Shown here piece by piece: positions 7,869 through 16,479 of a stretch of 20,062 nt of DNA. The notes beneath the pieces were generated by a model. It did no database searches. It was not told the origin of the DNA and worked only from the letters and a program-made list of their open reading frames with translations. The DNA comes from Porphyromonadaceae bacterium UBA7087 (GTDB lineage Bacteria; Bacteroidota; Bacteroidia; Bacteroidales; Muribaculaceae). The position numbers and the translations under genes were made by a program. Each line of letters begins with the position of its first letter. Within the stretch, counting starts at the first letter, position 1. The stretch covers positions 1-20,062 of the forward strand of contig DKYZ01000077.1 of NCBI GenBank assembly GCA_002493515.1, in the 5' to 3' direction.

Positions 7869-9005
7869 TTACTTGCCGGAGTCGAGGATACAGATCGCTA
7901 CGCGGTTCCAGGACTCCTCCTCAAACATCTCGCCGATGCCACAGCCCTCGGCCACGATGCGCGATGCCGGAATCTTGTAACGCTTCATCAGAGCGTCCTT
8001 CACGGCCTGTGCCCTGTTGTTGGCAAGACGGATGTTGAGATCCTCCGGACCGTCCTTCGAGGCATAACCCTTGATGACTACCTTGCTTCCGGGATGGTTG
8101 TTCAGGTAGGCGGCGATCATCTCCACGTTGGGCTGCTGGTCGGCACCGATATTGTAAGAACCGATCTTGAAGAAGATGTAGCGCACAGACGTGAGCTTGT
8201 TGTCTACCTCCTTGATCACCTTCGGTCCCTGAGCGCGGCAGGCCTCCAGCTGGGCTGCCAGGTCGGCACTTGTCGCAGCGAGAGCCGCATTCTCGGCAGC
8301 CTGGGCGTCAACCATGCCGCGCAGGTCGTTGATAGTGCCGTTGAGGGCGTCAACCTCAGCCTGGTTGTAGGGCTGCACGCAGTCGAACGAACGTCCGCCG
8401 AAGTGATAGGCCACGCCTGCGGTGAAGTTGAAGTTGGCCATGTCGGCGTTATAGGCGGCAGAACTCTGTTCAGCACCCCTTGTGGTCATATCCCAGATCA
8501 CCGACGGGCTCAGCGAGATTGTGACGTCGTCGCTGACGTTGAAGTTGAAATTCAGTCCGGCTCTCGTGGCGAAGAAGTTCCGGTCTTTTGTTCTTGTCTC
8601 GAAACGGTGTCCCCAGCCTCCGCCGGCCACAACCTCGATGTCGAACGGGCGCCACGAGCAGTCGTAGCCTCCGAAGAGATTGAAGAGGTTGACAGCACCA
8701 TACATCCCTACATATGAGTCGTCGAAGGCCGTGGAACTCTGCGGGCCGCGTACCCGCGAGGTATTGATTCCGAACATACCCTCGGCTCCTACCTTGAAGA
8801 CCGGGGTAATCTGTTTGTCGAGATTCAGCCCCACGATGGCCCGCATATCTCCGAAGAACGGATGGTTGATGAGAGGAGTGGTGACGCCGCCCTTGATACC
8901 GAGCGACCAGTTGTCAGTGAATTTCGGTGTGGCGATAGCTTCCTGTGCGGAGGCCGCCGATACTGCACTTATTGCCAATGCAGCAGTTAGAAGCATTTTT
9001 TTCAT
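7869..9005 (-). CDS. OmpA-family outer-membrane protein (beta-barrel plus peptidoglycan-binding domain)
   Basis: The 378-aa product begins with a signal peptide, MKKMLLTAALAISAVSAASA, cleaved before QEA. Residues ~30-210 form an outer-membrane beta-barrel with alternating aromatic strands ('VGMYGAVNLFNLFGGY', 'FNFTAGVAYHFGG'). A helical segment (~222-265, 'VDALNGTINDLRGMVDAQAAENAALAA') resembles a coiled-coil spacer. The C-terminal OmpA domain (~280-375) carries the peptidoglycan-binding signature region 'VVIKGYASKDGPEDLNIRLANNRAQAV'. It probably anchors the outer membrane to the cell wall and may be one of the abundant porin-like OmpA proteins of Bacteroidales. It lies 149 bp after the glycosidase gene, and no clear promoter was found in that gap. 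A strong terminator follows it. Confidence 0.93.
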   Translation of the reverse strand: MKKMLLTAALAISAVSAASAQEAIATPKFTDNWSLGIKGGVTTPLINHPFFGDMRAIVGLNLDKQITPVFKVGAEGMFGINTSRVRGPQSSTAFDDSYVGMYGAVNLFNLFGGYDCSWRPFDIEVVAGGGWGHRFETRTKDRNFFATRAGLNFNFNVSDDVTISLSPSVIWDMTTRGAEQSSAAYNADMANFNFTAGVAYHFGGRSFDCVQPYNQAEVDALNGTINDLRGMVDAQAAENAALAATSADLAAQLEACRAQGPKVIKEVDNKLTSVRYIFFKIGSYNIGADQQPNVEMIAAYLNNHPGSKVVIKGYASKDGPEDLNIRLANNRAQAVKDALMKRYKIPASRIVAEGCGIGEMFEEESWNRVAICILDSGK

Positions 9006-9154
9006 AACTCTATTTGTTTAGTTTTGATTCTCGCATCCGGCTGTTCCGGAAGGGCATTCGTGGAATTTATCTTTCCTTGATGCATCATTATAACGCCGTC
9101 CTGCCGAAAAGGGTTGAGTCTATCGCCACATTATTCAGATTTCAAACGTTTCTC

Positions 9155-11506
9155 TCACTTCTCAGACGAGTCGCTGACCCTCTCCACCACCATCTCGTCG
9201 ACCAGGGCATGGTTGGTGGCGAGATTCATGTTCTCGTCGTCGCTGTCATACTCGAGCTTGACCACGTGGCGCCCCGCCGGAACGCTGATACGGACGGTGT
9301 TGCTCATCCCCCAGTCGTCCCAGTTGCCGACGCCGCGCTGCGGCATCACCACCGTGCCGGCATCCACACCGTCTACCGAGAGCGAGCGCACGGCACACTT
9401 GTTTTCCGTATTCACCGGGCCGTTGCCGTTGGCATACCTGAACGCGATTGTGTATACACCCTCGTCGAGGTCGATCGGGAACTCCAGGGGAGCCGACCCA
9501 TGGTCAAGCTCGGCGAAGCCCGCGCCGTGATAACCCTTCACGCCATCTTTGGCGGGATATGACACCTCTTTCGAGCTCATGACAGTCTTTTCGGCACCCG
9601 GCTGGACCGCAGCCCTGGCCCGGTTGCTGCGGGGCTCCGAGGCGAAGCCCTGCGTGCCGTCGCCGGCCACGCCTATCACCTGCCACTCCCCCTCCTCGGC
9701 GGCCGGCCAGCTCGTGGTGTGCGTGCGCCCCACTTCACGGCCGTCGCGCAACACGATATACTCGCCTATGTATTCGATCGGGTTCCATCTCAGCTCGTTC
9801 ATCAGCGGCTTGCCGTCGGTCGCGGTGCCGTCGTTGTCGAGCCACGCCATCGGGGTAAGCGGAGCCTTGAGATTGGCCACATTGTTCACCTTCATCTCCG
9901 GAATCGGCCTGCTGTCCATCTCCACGGAGATGTTTGCGCCGTTTTTAAGCACATCTGCCGGTATCACCTTATCGGCAGGATAAGACTTGCCGTTTACCGT
10001 CAGGCTCTTCACATTGGCTCCATATCCGTCGACCGTGATATTAAGCCTGCCTCCGCGATACGGGAAATTGTCGAGGCTCCGCTGCCCGGCCAGGGCCTGC
10101 GGCACGAATGGCTTTATCAGCAGGCCGTCCTTCTCGAAATGTATGCCGAACAGAATCCGGTTGGTCAGGGCAAGGTTGCCCGAGAGGCTCCAGAGCATGT
10201 TGGATGAGTTGAGCTCGGTGAAATAGTCGCCGTTGTCGAGGTTGAAATTCTCCTTGTTGGTGGCGAAGAGCGCGGCCGGGCGCACCACCGAGCCTATCCC
10301 TTCGAGCGTACCCTTCTCGTTGCCGGCCTTGGCCTGGGCGAGCGCCCAGTAGGAGGCCACGAACGGCCACAGGGCGTTGTTGTGGTAGTTGGGCATGTCG
10401 GCTATCTGCGGATAGAATATCCCCGGGCCGTAGGGGGTATGCGGATTGTTCTGAGAGATCGATTTCTGCCTGTCGGCAGGAGCCACGTCATAGAGGATGG
10501 CGAGCGACTCCCCGAGCGTCTCGGCGCGCGGATTCAGGATCTTGCAGTCGCGCCCGTAGGTATACATTCCGTAATACCCCTTGTCGGGCATCCAGAAAGT
10601 CCTGTCGATTGCCGAGGCCATGTCGGCCGAGGCCTTTCCGAACTCCAGGGCCTCGCTTTTCTTGCGGAGCTCGGCAGCCATCTGCGAGGCGGCGCCCAAG
10701 GCGGCTGCGTAAAGCACGTTGGTGCCCATCGCCTCGCTCTGCGATATGTCGGCGGTCTGCATCCATTTCGGATAGCTCTGCTCGCGCCAGTCGATGAAGG
10801 AGGTCTCCCCTTTCACCAGCCCCCTGTCGCTCACGATCGTGCGGGCGTCCTTGTAGATCGACCTCACGATAATCGGATATACCCTCTCAAGCCATTTCCT
10901 GTCGCCGGTCACTTTATAGATTTCCCAGGCTGCGAGCGTCCACACCATGCGGTCGGTGCTCACGGGCCACGCTCCTCCGGAGCCGGTGTCCTGGATTATC
11001 TGCCCCTCCTTGTTCACCTTCTTCATGAGCGAGATCATGGAAGCCTCGGGCTGCAGGGCGGCCATGGAGAGGATAATGCTGTAGCTCACGTCGCGCGTCC
11101 ACACTCCGGCCCATTCCTTGCCTGTGCGCAGCGTGGTGTCGGGCTCCACGGCGTTCACCATCTCGTCGAGCCCCATGTTGTAGACCGCCTGCAGAAGCGG
11201 ATTGGGCTCGCGGAGCACGGGATAGCTGCGGAGGTCGTTCTTGCGCCTCCAGGTCTGCTCCACGGGCATGAAATAACCCGGGCGCCCCTTGTAGGTGGAA
11301 TGAATCTCCTCGGGGCTCACGGCCCAGGCCTTGAACTCGTCCTGATACAGCGTGTCGCCCACCCAGCGGTAGGCGTCTGTGGCGACCACCAGAGCGTCGT
11401 CGCCTGTGCTTGTCACGGTATTTGTCACGGTGTTTTTAGCGGGCGCGCCGAAGGCGGTCCCGGCAGCCGCCCCTGCCAGGGCGAGCGTCAGAATTGCGTT
11501 TCTCAT
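9155..11506 (-). CDS. Exported six-hairpin (alpha/alpha)6 glycosidase with C-terminal carbohydrate-binding-like domain
   Basis: The 783-aa product has an N-terminal signal peptide ('MRNAILTLALAGAAAGTAFGAPA'). Residues ~100-500 have the features of an (alpha/alpha)6-barrel glycosidase of the GH63 / MGH1-like group: 'VWTRDVSYSIILS' at ~135-147, 'GGAWPVSTDRMVW' near 177-189, 'SFIDWREQSYPKW' at ~236-248, and 'NNALWPFVASYWALA'. A beta-rich part follows at ~500-630. The last ~140 residues look like a CBM6/35-type jelly-roll ('VYTIAFRYANGNGP', 'VPAGRHVVKLEYDSDDENMNLATNHALVDEMVVE'). Hydrolysis of an alpha-linked glycan in the periplasm or at the surface is likely, but the substrate cannot be read from the sequence. 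The start lies 12 bp after the rnr stop, so it is probably co-transcribed with housekeeping genes, an unusual place for a glycosidase. Confidence 0.82.
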   Translation of the reverse strand: MRNAILTLALAGAAAGTAFGAPAKNTVTNTVTSTGDDALVVATDAYRWVGDTLYQDEFKAWAVSPEEIHSTYKGRPGYFMPVEQTWRRKNDLRSYPVLREPNPLLQAVYNMGLDEMVNAVEPDTTLRTGKEWAGVWTRDVSYSIILSMAALQPEASMISLMKKVNKEGQIIQDTGSGGAWPVSTDRMVWTLAAWEIYKVTGDRKWLERVYPIIVRSIYKDARTIVSDRGLVKGETSFIDWREQSYPKWMQTADISQSEAMGTNVLYAAALGAASQMAAELRKKSEALEFGKASADMASAIDRTFWMPDKGYYGMYTYGRDCKILNPRAETLGESLAILYDVAPADRQKSISQNNPHTPYGPGIFYPQIADMPNYHNNALWPFVASYWALAQAKAGNEKGTLEGIGSVVRPAALFATNKENFNLDNGDYFTELNSSNMLWSLSGNLALTNRILFGIHFEKDGLLIKPFVPQALAGQRSLDNFPYRGGRLNITVDGYGANVKSLTVNGKSYPADKVIPADVLKNGANISVEMDSRPIPEMKVNNVANLKAPLTPMAWLDNDGTATDGKPLMNELRWNPIEYIGEYIVLRDGREVGRTHTTSWPAAEEGEWQVIGVAGDGTQGFASEPRSNRARAAVQPGAEKTVMSSKEVSYPAKDGVKGYHGAGFAELDHGSAPLEFPIDLDEGVYTIAFRYANGNGPVNTENKCAVRSLSVDGVDAGTVVMPQRGVGNWDDWGMSNTVRISVPAGRHVVKLEYDSDDENMNLATNHALVDEMVVERVSDSSEK

Positions 11507-11518
11507 ATGGGTTGCATT

Positions 11519-13777
11519 TCAGTTTTTCTTCTTTTTGCCATGCTGGCGCTGTTTCCCCTTCCCCTTGCGGTCGCGCGGATTGTTGCGCGCCCCGGCCTTG
11601 GGCTGCGTCAGCGGTTTGTTGGGGTTTCCCTCGTCGGTGATGAGCGCGAAGTCGAGCTGCTTGCGGTCGAGGTCGGCACGCGCCACCTGCACCTTCACCC
11701 TGTCGCCGAGGGTATACATATTGTGGTGGCTGCGCCCCACGAGGCGGTAGTTCTTCTCGTCGAGGTCATAGAAGTCGTCGGCCAGGTCGCGCACGGGCAC
11801 GAGCCCCTCGCACATGCTCTCGTCGAGCTCCACGTAGAATCCCCATTCCGTCACTCCGGAGATCACACCGCTGTAGACCTCCCCGAGGCGGTCGCGCATA
11901 TACTCCACCTGCTTGTAGCGTATCGAGGCACGCTCGGCGTTGGCGGCGAGCTGCTCCATGTCGGAGGAGTGCTGGCATTGCTCCTCGAGCTTTAGCTTGT
12001 CGACGCTGCGCGCCCCGTCGGCGTATTTCGCCAGCAGGCGGTGTACCATCATGTCGGGATAGCGGCGTATGGGCGACGTGAAGTGGGTGTAGTATTCCAG
12101 GGCGAGGCCGTAGTGTCCGATGTTGTCGGTGGTGTAGACGGCCTTGGCCATGCTCCGGATGGCGAGCATGGCGAGCATGTTCTCCTCCCCCTTCCCCTTG
12201 ACGTCACGCAGCAGGCGGTTGAGGCTCTTGTTGACCTCGCGGGCCTTGCCGTCGGCGTTTATCTTATAGCCGAAACGCGACGCTATCATCGAGAAATTGG
12301 TGATCTTCTCAGGGTCGGGATTGTCGTGGACGCGATAGACGAACGACTTCGGCTTCTTCCCGGAGGCCACCTTCCCGATGCTCTCGGCCACGGTCAGGTT
12401 GGCCAGCAGCATGAACTCCTCGATGAGTTTGTTGGCCTCCTTCGATTCCTTGAAGTAGACGTCGATGGGATGGCCGTCCTTGTCGATCTCGAAGCGCACC
12501 TCGGCGCGGTCGAACTCCAGCGCCCCGTTGTCGTAGCGGCGTTTGCGGAGCTGCGCGGCCAGGCTGTTGAGGGTATTCACCTCGCGTGCGAAATCCCCCT
12601 CCCCGGTCTCGATTATCTTCTGGGCCTCCTCGTAGGTGAAGCGGCGGTCGGAGCGTATCACGGTGCGCCCGATGCGGTGGTTGACCACGTTGGCCTTGGC
12701 GTCAAGCTCGAATATCGCGGAGAAAGTCAGCTTCTCCTCGTCGGGGCGCAGCGAGCAGATGCCGTTGGAGAGGCGCTCGGGAAGCATAGGGATGGTGCGG
12801 TCTACGAGATAGACGCTCGTGGCGCGCGCCTGCGCCTCCTTGTCAATCACGCTTCCGGGATGCACGTAATGGGTGACGTCGGCGATATGCACGCCCACCT
12901 CCCAGTTGCCGTTGGCGAGCTGGCGTATCGAGAGGGCGTCGTCGAAGTCCTTGGCGTCGCGCGGGTCGATGGTGAAGGTGGTCACTCCGCGGAAGTCCTC
13001 CCTGCGCGCCACCTCCTCGTCGGTGATTCCGGCGTCGATTCTCTGCGCCGCCTTCTCCACGTTCTCGGGATATTTGTATGGCAGGCCGAACTCAGCCAGG
13101 ATGGCGTGCATCTCGGCGGTGTTCTCCCCCTTGCGTCCGAGGATGTCGACCACCTCCCCCTTGGGGTTCATCTCCTCGTCGGGCCATACGGTGATGCGGG
13201 CAATGGCCTTGTCGCCGCTCTTGCCCCCCTTGAGCTTGGAGCGCGGGATGATGATGTCGGCGGCGAGGAACTTCGAGTCGGTCACCAGCGCGGCATAGTT
13301 CTTGTCGACCTTCAGAGTGCCGATGAATACCTGGTCTTTCACCTCCAGGATCTCGATCACCTTGGCCTCGGGCTCCTGGCCCTTGCGGTTGGCCGACACC
13401 TCTACCCTTACCTTGTCGCCGTTGAGGGCGTGCATGGAGTTGCGCTCGGCCACGAGAATCTGCTCGTCGTCGATGAGCACGGCGTTGCGGCCGTTGCTGC
13501 GGCGCACGAATATGCCGACGTTCTCGGTGCCCCTCTTTATCTTGGCCTTGTATCTTCCCATGCTCACCTCGGCGATCTCATCGGCCGCGGTGAGCTCGTC
13601 GAGAAGGTTTATCACGTCGATCCTGTTGGCCGGATGGTTGGCTCCGATTCCGTATGCGATCTGCTTGTAGTTGAATGCCTGCCGGTTCTCTTTCTTCAGA
13701 AACTCCAGGATCTTCTCCATGAGTTCCTTCTTGCGCATCCTCGCGCCGGGGGTCTTCCCCGCTGTATCTTTGCTCAT
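11519..13777 (-). CDS. rnr: Ribonuclease R (3'-5' exoribonuclease)
   Basis: The 752 residues are close to the usual length for RNase R. An N-terminal helix-turn-helix-like region (~15-80) precedes cold-shock/OB domains (~85-235). The RNB catalytic domain follows, with the magnesium site TIDPRDAKDFDDAL, containing Asp271, Asp274, Asp277, Asp279 and Asp280. Further RNB motifs include 'VGVHIADVTHYV' and 'YYTHFTSPIRRYPDMMVHRLL'. An S1 RNA-binding domain occupies ~640-725 ('YSGVISGVTEWGFYVELDE'), and the tail is basic ('DRKGKGKQRQHGKKKKN'). The enzyme degrades structured RNA and takes part in mRNA, rRNA and tmRNA turnover. It lies 54 bp after uvrC and 12 bp before the glycosidase gene in the same direction. 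A second possible start is Met14, but the first ATG fits the family. Confidence 0.96.
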   Translation of the reverse strand: MSKDTAGKTPGARMRKKELMEKILEFLKKENRQAFNYKQIAYGIGANHPANRIDVINLLDELTAADEIAEVSMGRYKAKIKRGTENVGIFVRRSNGRNAVLIDDEQILVAERNSMHALNGDKVRVEVSANRKGQEPEAKVIEILEVKDQVFIGTLKVDKNYAALVTDSKFLAADIIIPRSKLKGGKSGDKAIARITVWPDEEMNPKGEVVDILGRKGENTAEMHAILAEFGLPYKYPENVEKAAQRIDAGITDEEVARREDFRGVTTFTIDPRDAKDFDDALSIRQLANGNWEVGVHIADVTHYVHPGSVIDKEAQARATSVYLVDRTIPMLPERLSNGICSLRPDEEKLTFSAIFELDAKANVVNHRIGRTVIRSDRRFTYEEAQKIIETGEGDFAREVNTLNSLAAQLRKRRYDNGALEFDRAEVRFEIDKDGHPIDVYFKESKEANKLIEEFMLLANLTVAESIGKVASGKKPKSFVYRVHDNPDPEKITNFSMIASRFGYKINADGKAREVNKSLNRLLRDVKGKGEENMLAMLAIRSMAKAVYTTDNIGHYGLALEYYTHFTSPIRRYPDMMVHRLLAKYADGARSVDKLKLEEQCQHSSDMEQLAANAERASIRYKQVEYMRDRLGEVYSGVISGVTEWGFYVELDESMCEGLVPVRDLADDFYDLDEKNYRLVGRSHHNMYTLGDRVKVQVARADLDRKQLDFALITDEGNPNKPLTQPKAGARNNPRDRKGKGKQRQHGKKKKN

Positions 13778-13831
13778 ATGCTTGTCTTCCTTTCGTGGTT
13801 ATACTTTCCTTTCATAACACTCCACGCCCCC

Positions 13832-15799
13832 TCATTTCCCTTGTCCGGGTTCGGAATTTGCGGTTTCCGGATGGAAATGCGCGTCGAGTATGGCGGCCTT
13901 CGCCTTTCCCACCACCTTCTCCACTTCCTCGCGCGACGCCTCTTTGAGCCGCTTCACGCTCTTGAAATGCTTCATGAGGGTCCGGGCGGTGACGGCCCCG
14001 ATGCCCTTTATGGTGTCGAGCTCGCTGACCACCTGCCCCTTCGAGCGGCGGTCGCGGTGGTGGGTGATTCCGAAGCGGTGGGCCTCGTCGCGCAGCGCCT
14101 GCACCACCCTCAGGCTCGGGCTCAGCTTGTCGATATAGAGCGGCAAAGTGTCGCCGGGGAAATAGATCTCCTCCAGGCGTTTCGCGATGCCCACAAGCGC
14201 CACCTCTCCCCTGATTCCCATCTCGTCGAAGGCCTCCACGGCAGCGCTCAGCTGCCCCTTGCCTCCGTCTACCACCACCAGCTGCGGCAGCGTCTCCCCC
14301 TCGGCCATCATCCGCGAGTAACGCCGGTGGAGCACCTCCTTCATCGACGCGAAGTCGTCGGCCCCCACCACCGTCTTGATGTTGAAATGCCGGTAGTCGC
14401 GCTTGGCGGGCTTGCCGTTGCGGAACACGACACAGCTCGCCACAGGATTCGTGCCCTGGATGTTGGAATTGTCGAAACACTCTATGTGGCGCGGCTCGAC
14501 ATTGAGCCGGAAGTCCTCCTTCATCTGGGCCATGAGACGGTTGACACCCTGCTCCGGATCGAGCTTCTCGGCCTGCTTCTGCTTGTCGCGCATATACTGC
14601 GTGGCGTTCTTCACGCCGATATCGAGCATCTTCCTCTTGTCGCCGCGCTGAGGCACGGTGAACCGCACTCCCTCGAACTCCACGTCCGGAAGGAACGGCA
14701 CCACCACCAGGTCGTATTCCCGGCCGAACCGTCGCGCCACCTCGCTCATGGCCAGCGACAGGATCTCCTCCTTTGTCTCGGCGAGACGGCGGCGGAACTC
14801 CATGTTCAGGCTCTGCACCACCGCGCCCCGGTGGAGATGCATGAAGTTGATGAAGGCGGTGTCGGCATCCTCGACGTATGCGAACATATCCATCTCCGGG
14901 GTCTCGGTCATGCCGATCACCGACTTCGCGTTGTATTTTCCGACCGCCTCGCATTTCTCCTTTACAGCCTGCGCCTCCTCGAAACGCATCTCGTCGGCAA
15001 GCCTCGTCATCTCCTCGCGCAGGCGACGCTCCAGGCTGACGGTCTCGCCGCTGAGAATCTGCCTCACCTCCGCCACATACCGTCCGTATTCCTCCTTGCT
15101 CACCAGCCCTCGGCACGGGCCTCCGCATTTTCCGATATGGTAGTCGAGACAGAGGCTGAACTTTCCTCGGGCTATCTGGCGTTCCTCAAGCTGATGGCGG
15201 CAGCTGCGCAGAGGATAGACGTCGCGTATGAGCTGGAGCACAACCCTCGCCGACTGCTGGTTGCTGTAGGGGCCGTAATAGCGGGCGTCGAGTCCGCGCT
15301 CGCGGGTCATGAAGACGCGGGGATACTCCTCTTTGGTCACCACGATCCAGGGATACGACTTGTCGTCCTTGAGCAGGACGTTGTAGCGCGGCTGATACTC
15401 CTTTATCATCGCGTTCTCGAGATGGAGGGCATCCTCCTCGCTCCCCACCACGATGAAACGCATGTCGACGATGTTGCGCACGAGCAGATTGGTCCTCACC
15501 GAGTCGTGGCGGCGGTTGAAGTAAGAGGAGACACGCCTCTTGAGGCGCTTCGCCTTCCCGACGTATATCACCTTCCCGTGGCGGTCGAGATACATATACA
15601 CTCCCGGCGACTCCGGGAGCGACAGTATCTTTTCGCGCAGATGGTTTCCGGGGCGGTTCTCGCGTATGTCCTCGGGCGTGCGGTCGGGCTGTATCTCCAC
15701 CCCGAAACCGCCGTCTTCATCGATGTTTCGCCCCACGTCGGCCAGGGTATCCGCGATTCTCGCGAAAGTCTCGTTGTTTTCTGACGTGCGGTCGGTCAT
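13832..15799 (-). CDS. uvrC: Excinuclease ABC subunit C
   Basis: The 655-aa protein carries an N-terminal GIY-YIG nuclease domain ('PGVYMYLDRHGKVIYVGKAK', ~65-84), which makes the 3' incision in nucleotide excision repair. A Cys-containing region follows ('CLDYHIGKCGGPCRG'). The UVR/UvrB-binding helix is at ~255-290 ('DEMRFEEAQAVKEKCEAV'). The RNase H-like 5' nuclease domain includes 'IECFDNSNIQGT' and 'LVVVDGGKGQLSAA'. The C-terminal helix-hairpin-helix pair is 'IKGIGAVTARTLMKHFKSVKRL'. About 58 residues precede the GIY-YIG domain, longer than in E. coli UvrC. A later start is conceivable, but the ATG at 15799 lies 19 bp from the apt stop, which suits an operon. Confidence 0.97.
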   Translation of the reverse strand: MTDRTSENNETFARIADTLADVGRNIDEDGGFGVEIQPDRTPEDIRENRPGNHLREKILSLPESPGVYMYLDRHGKVIYVGKAKRLKRRVSSYFNRRHDSVRTNLLVRNIVDMRFIVVGSEEDALHLENAMIKEYQPRYNVLLKDDKSYPWIVVTKEEYPRVFMTRERGLDARYYGPYSNQQSARVVLQLIRDVYPLRSCRHQLEERQIARGKFSLCLDYHIGKCGGPCRGLVSKEEYGRYVAEVRQILSGETVSLERRLREEMTRLADEMRFEEAQAVKEKCEAVGKYNAKSVIGMTETPEMDMFAYVEDADTAFINFMHLHRGAVVQSLNMEFRRRLAETKEEILSLAMSEVARRFGREYDLVVVPFLPDVEFEGVRFTVPQRGDKRKMLDIGVKNATQYMRDKQKQAEKLDPEQGVNRLMAQMKEDFRLNVEPRHIECFDNSNIQGTNPVASCVVFRNGKPAKRDYRHFNIKTVVGADDFASMKEVLHRRYSRMMAEGETLPQLVVVDGGKGQLSAAVEAFDEMGIRGEVALVGIAKRLEEIYFPGDTLPLYIDKLSPSLRVVQALRDEAHRFGITHHRDRRSKGQVVSELDTIKGIGAVTARTLMKHFKSVKRLKEASREEVEKVVGKAKAAILDAHFHPETANSEPGQGK

Positions 15800-15818
15800 T
15801 TCTTTTCCGGTTGTATGG

Positions 15819-16343
15819 TCAATACTTGAGCAGTGATGTCACCTCGATGTCGTCGGGCAGCGTGTCGCGTCCGTGGAGGGATTCGAGCTCCACTATGAAG
15901 TTCACATAGATTTTCTCCGGGTTCATCGACTTTACGAGCTCGCAGCATGCGGCCATTGTGCCCCCGGTGGCGAGCAGGTCGTCATGGATCAGCACCACGT
16001 CGTCGCTGCTGATGGCGTCGCTGTGGAGCTCGATGGTGTCTATGCCGTATTCCTTGGCATACGATTTTTTCACAGTCACGGAGGGCAGCTTGCCGGGCTT
16101 GCGCGCGGGGACAAATCCGCATCCCAGCTCATAGGCCAGGATGCTGCCGCCGATGAATCCGCGCGACTCGATGCCCACTACCTTTGTTATCCCCTTGTCG
16201 CGGTAGAGGGCGGCGAGCTCGCGACTCATGAGCTGAAGCGACGCCGCGTTCTTGAGCATAGTGGTCAGGTCGCGAAACATGATTCCCTTCGTGGGAAAGT
16301 CCGGCACGTTGCGGATCTCCAGTTTTAGATCTTCCAATTTCAT
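15819..16343 (-). CDS. apt: Adenine phosphoribosyltransferase
   Basis: The 174-aa protein matches the family length. It begins with 'IRNVPDFPTKGIMFRDLTTML', has the 'GIESRGFIGGSILAYELGCGFVPARKPGKLP' hood/substrate region (~57-86), and carries the PRPP-binding loop VVLIHDDLLATGGTM at 116-130. It converts adenine and PRPP to AMP plus pyrophosphate in the cytosol (purine salvage). It is 19 bp ahead of uvrC and 136 bp behind mnmG in the same direction; that gap holds a parS-like palindrome. Confidence 0.97.
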   Translation of the reverse strand: MKLEDLKLEIRNVPDFPTKGIMFRDLTTMLKNAASLQLMSRELAALYRDKGITKVVGIESRGFIGGSILAYELGCGFVPARKPGKLPSVTVKKSYAKEYGIDTIELHSDAISSDDVVLIHDDLLATGGTMAACCELVKSMNPEKIYVNFIVELESLHGRDTLPDDIEVTSLLKY

Positions 16344-16373
16344 GTTGTCTCGTTTTTAGTTTACTCCGACAAA

Positions 16374-16389
16374 TGTTCCACGTGGAACA
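16374..16389. promoter_or_regulatory. parS-type ParB-binding site (centromere-like)
   Basis: TGTTCCACGTGGAACA is a perfect 16-bp palindrome. It is one of the common chromosomal parS variants and keeps the CACGTG core and GTT...AAC arms of the parS consensus. It lies in the AT-richer 136-bp gap between mnmG and apt, away from coding sequence. I saw no second copy in the window. ParB would load here and spread to help segregate the origin region; that parB exists elsewhere in this genome is an inference. Confidence 0.8.
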
Positions 16390-16479
16390 ATTCTCTCTTA
16401 TCTTGTTGTGTCTTAATATTATCCGCTGTTAAAGTTGAAGTCCGGAATCAAGGTTTCGACTCTCTTCCGGGAGTGTTCC

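Noticed and set aside
10382..11995. A 537-codon plus-strand open frame opposite the glycosidase and rnr
   Set aside because: Same antisense codon-bias shadow; it spans the boundary of two real genes and has no recognisable domain.
13812..15128. A 438-codon minus-strand open frame inside uvrC
   Set aside because: Arg/Gly/Ala-rich out-of-frame shadow of uvrC, which has all expected motifs in its own frame.
12041..15784. A 1247-codon open frame on the plus strand, running opposite rnr and uvrC
   Set aside because: It lies antisense to two clear genes with full family motifs. Its His/Val/Leu/Gly-rich composition is what the complement of GC-rich codon usage gives, and it crosses the rnr-uvrC gap. 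Striking length, but no domain is recognisable.
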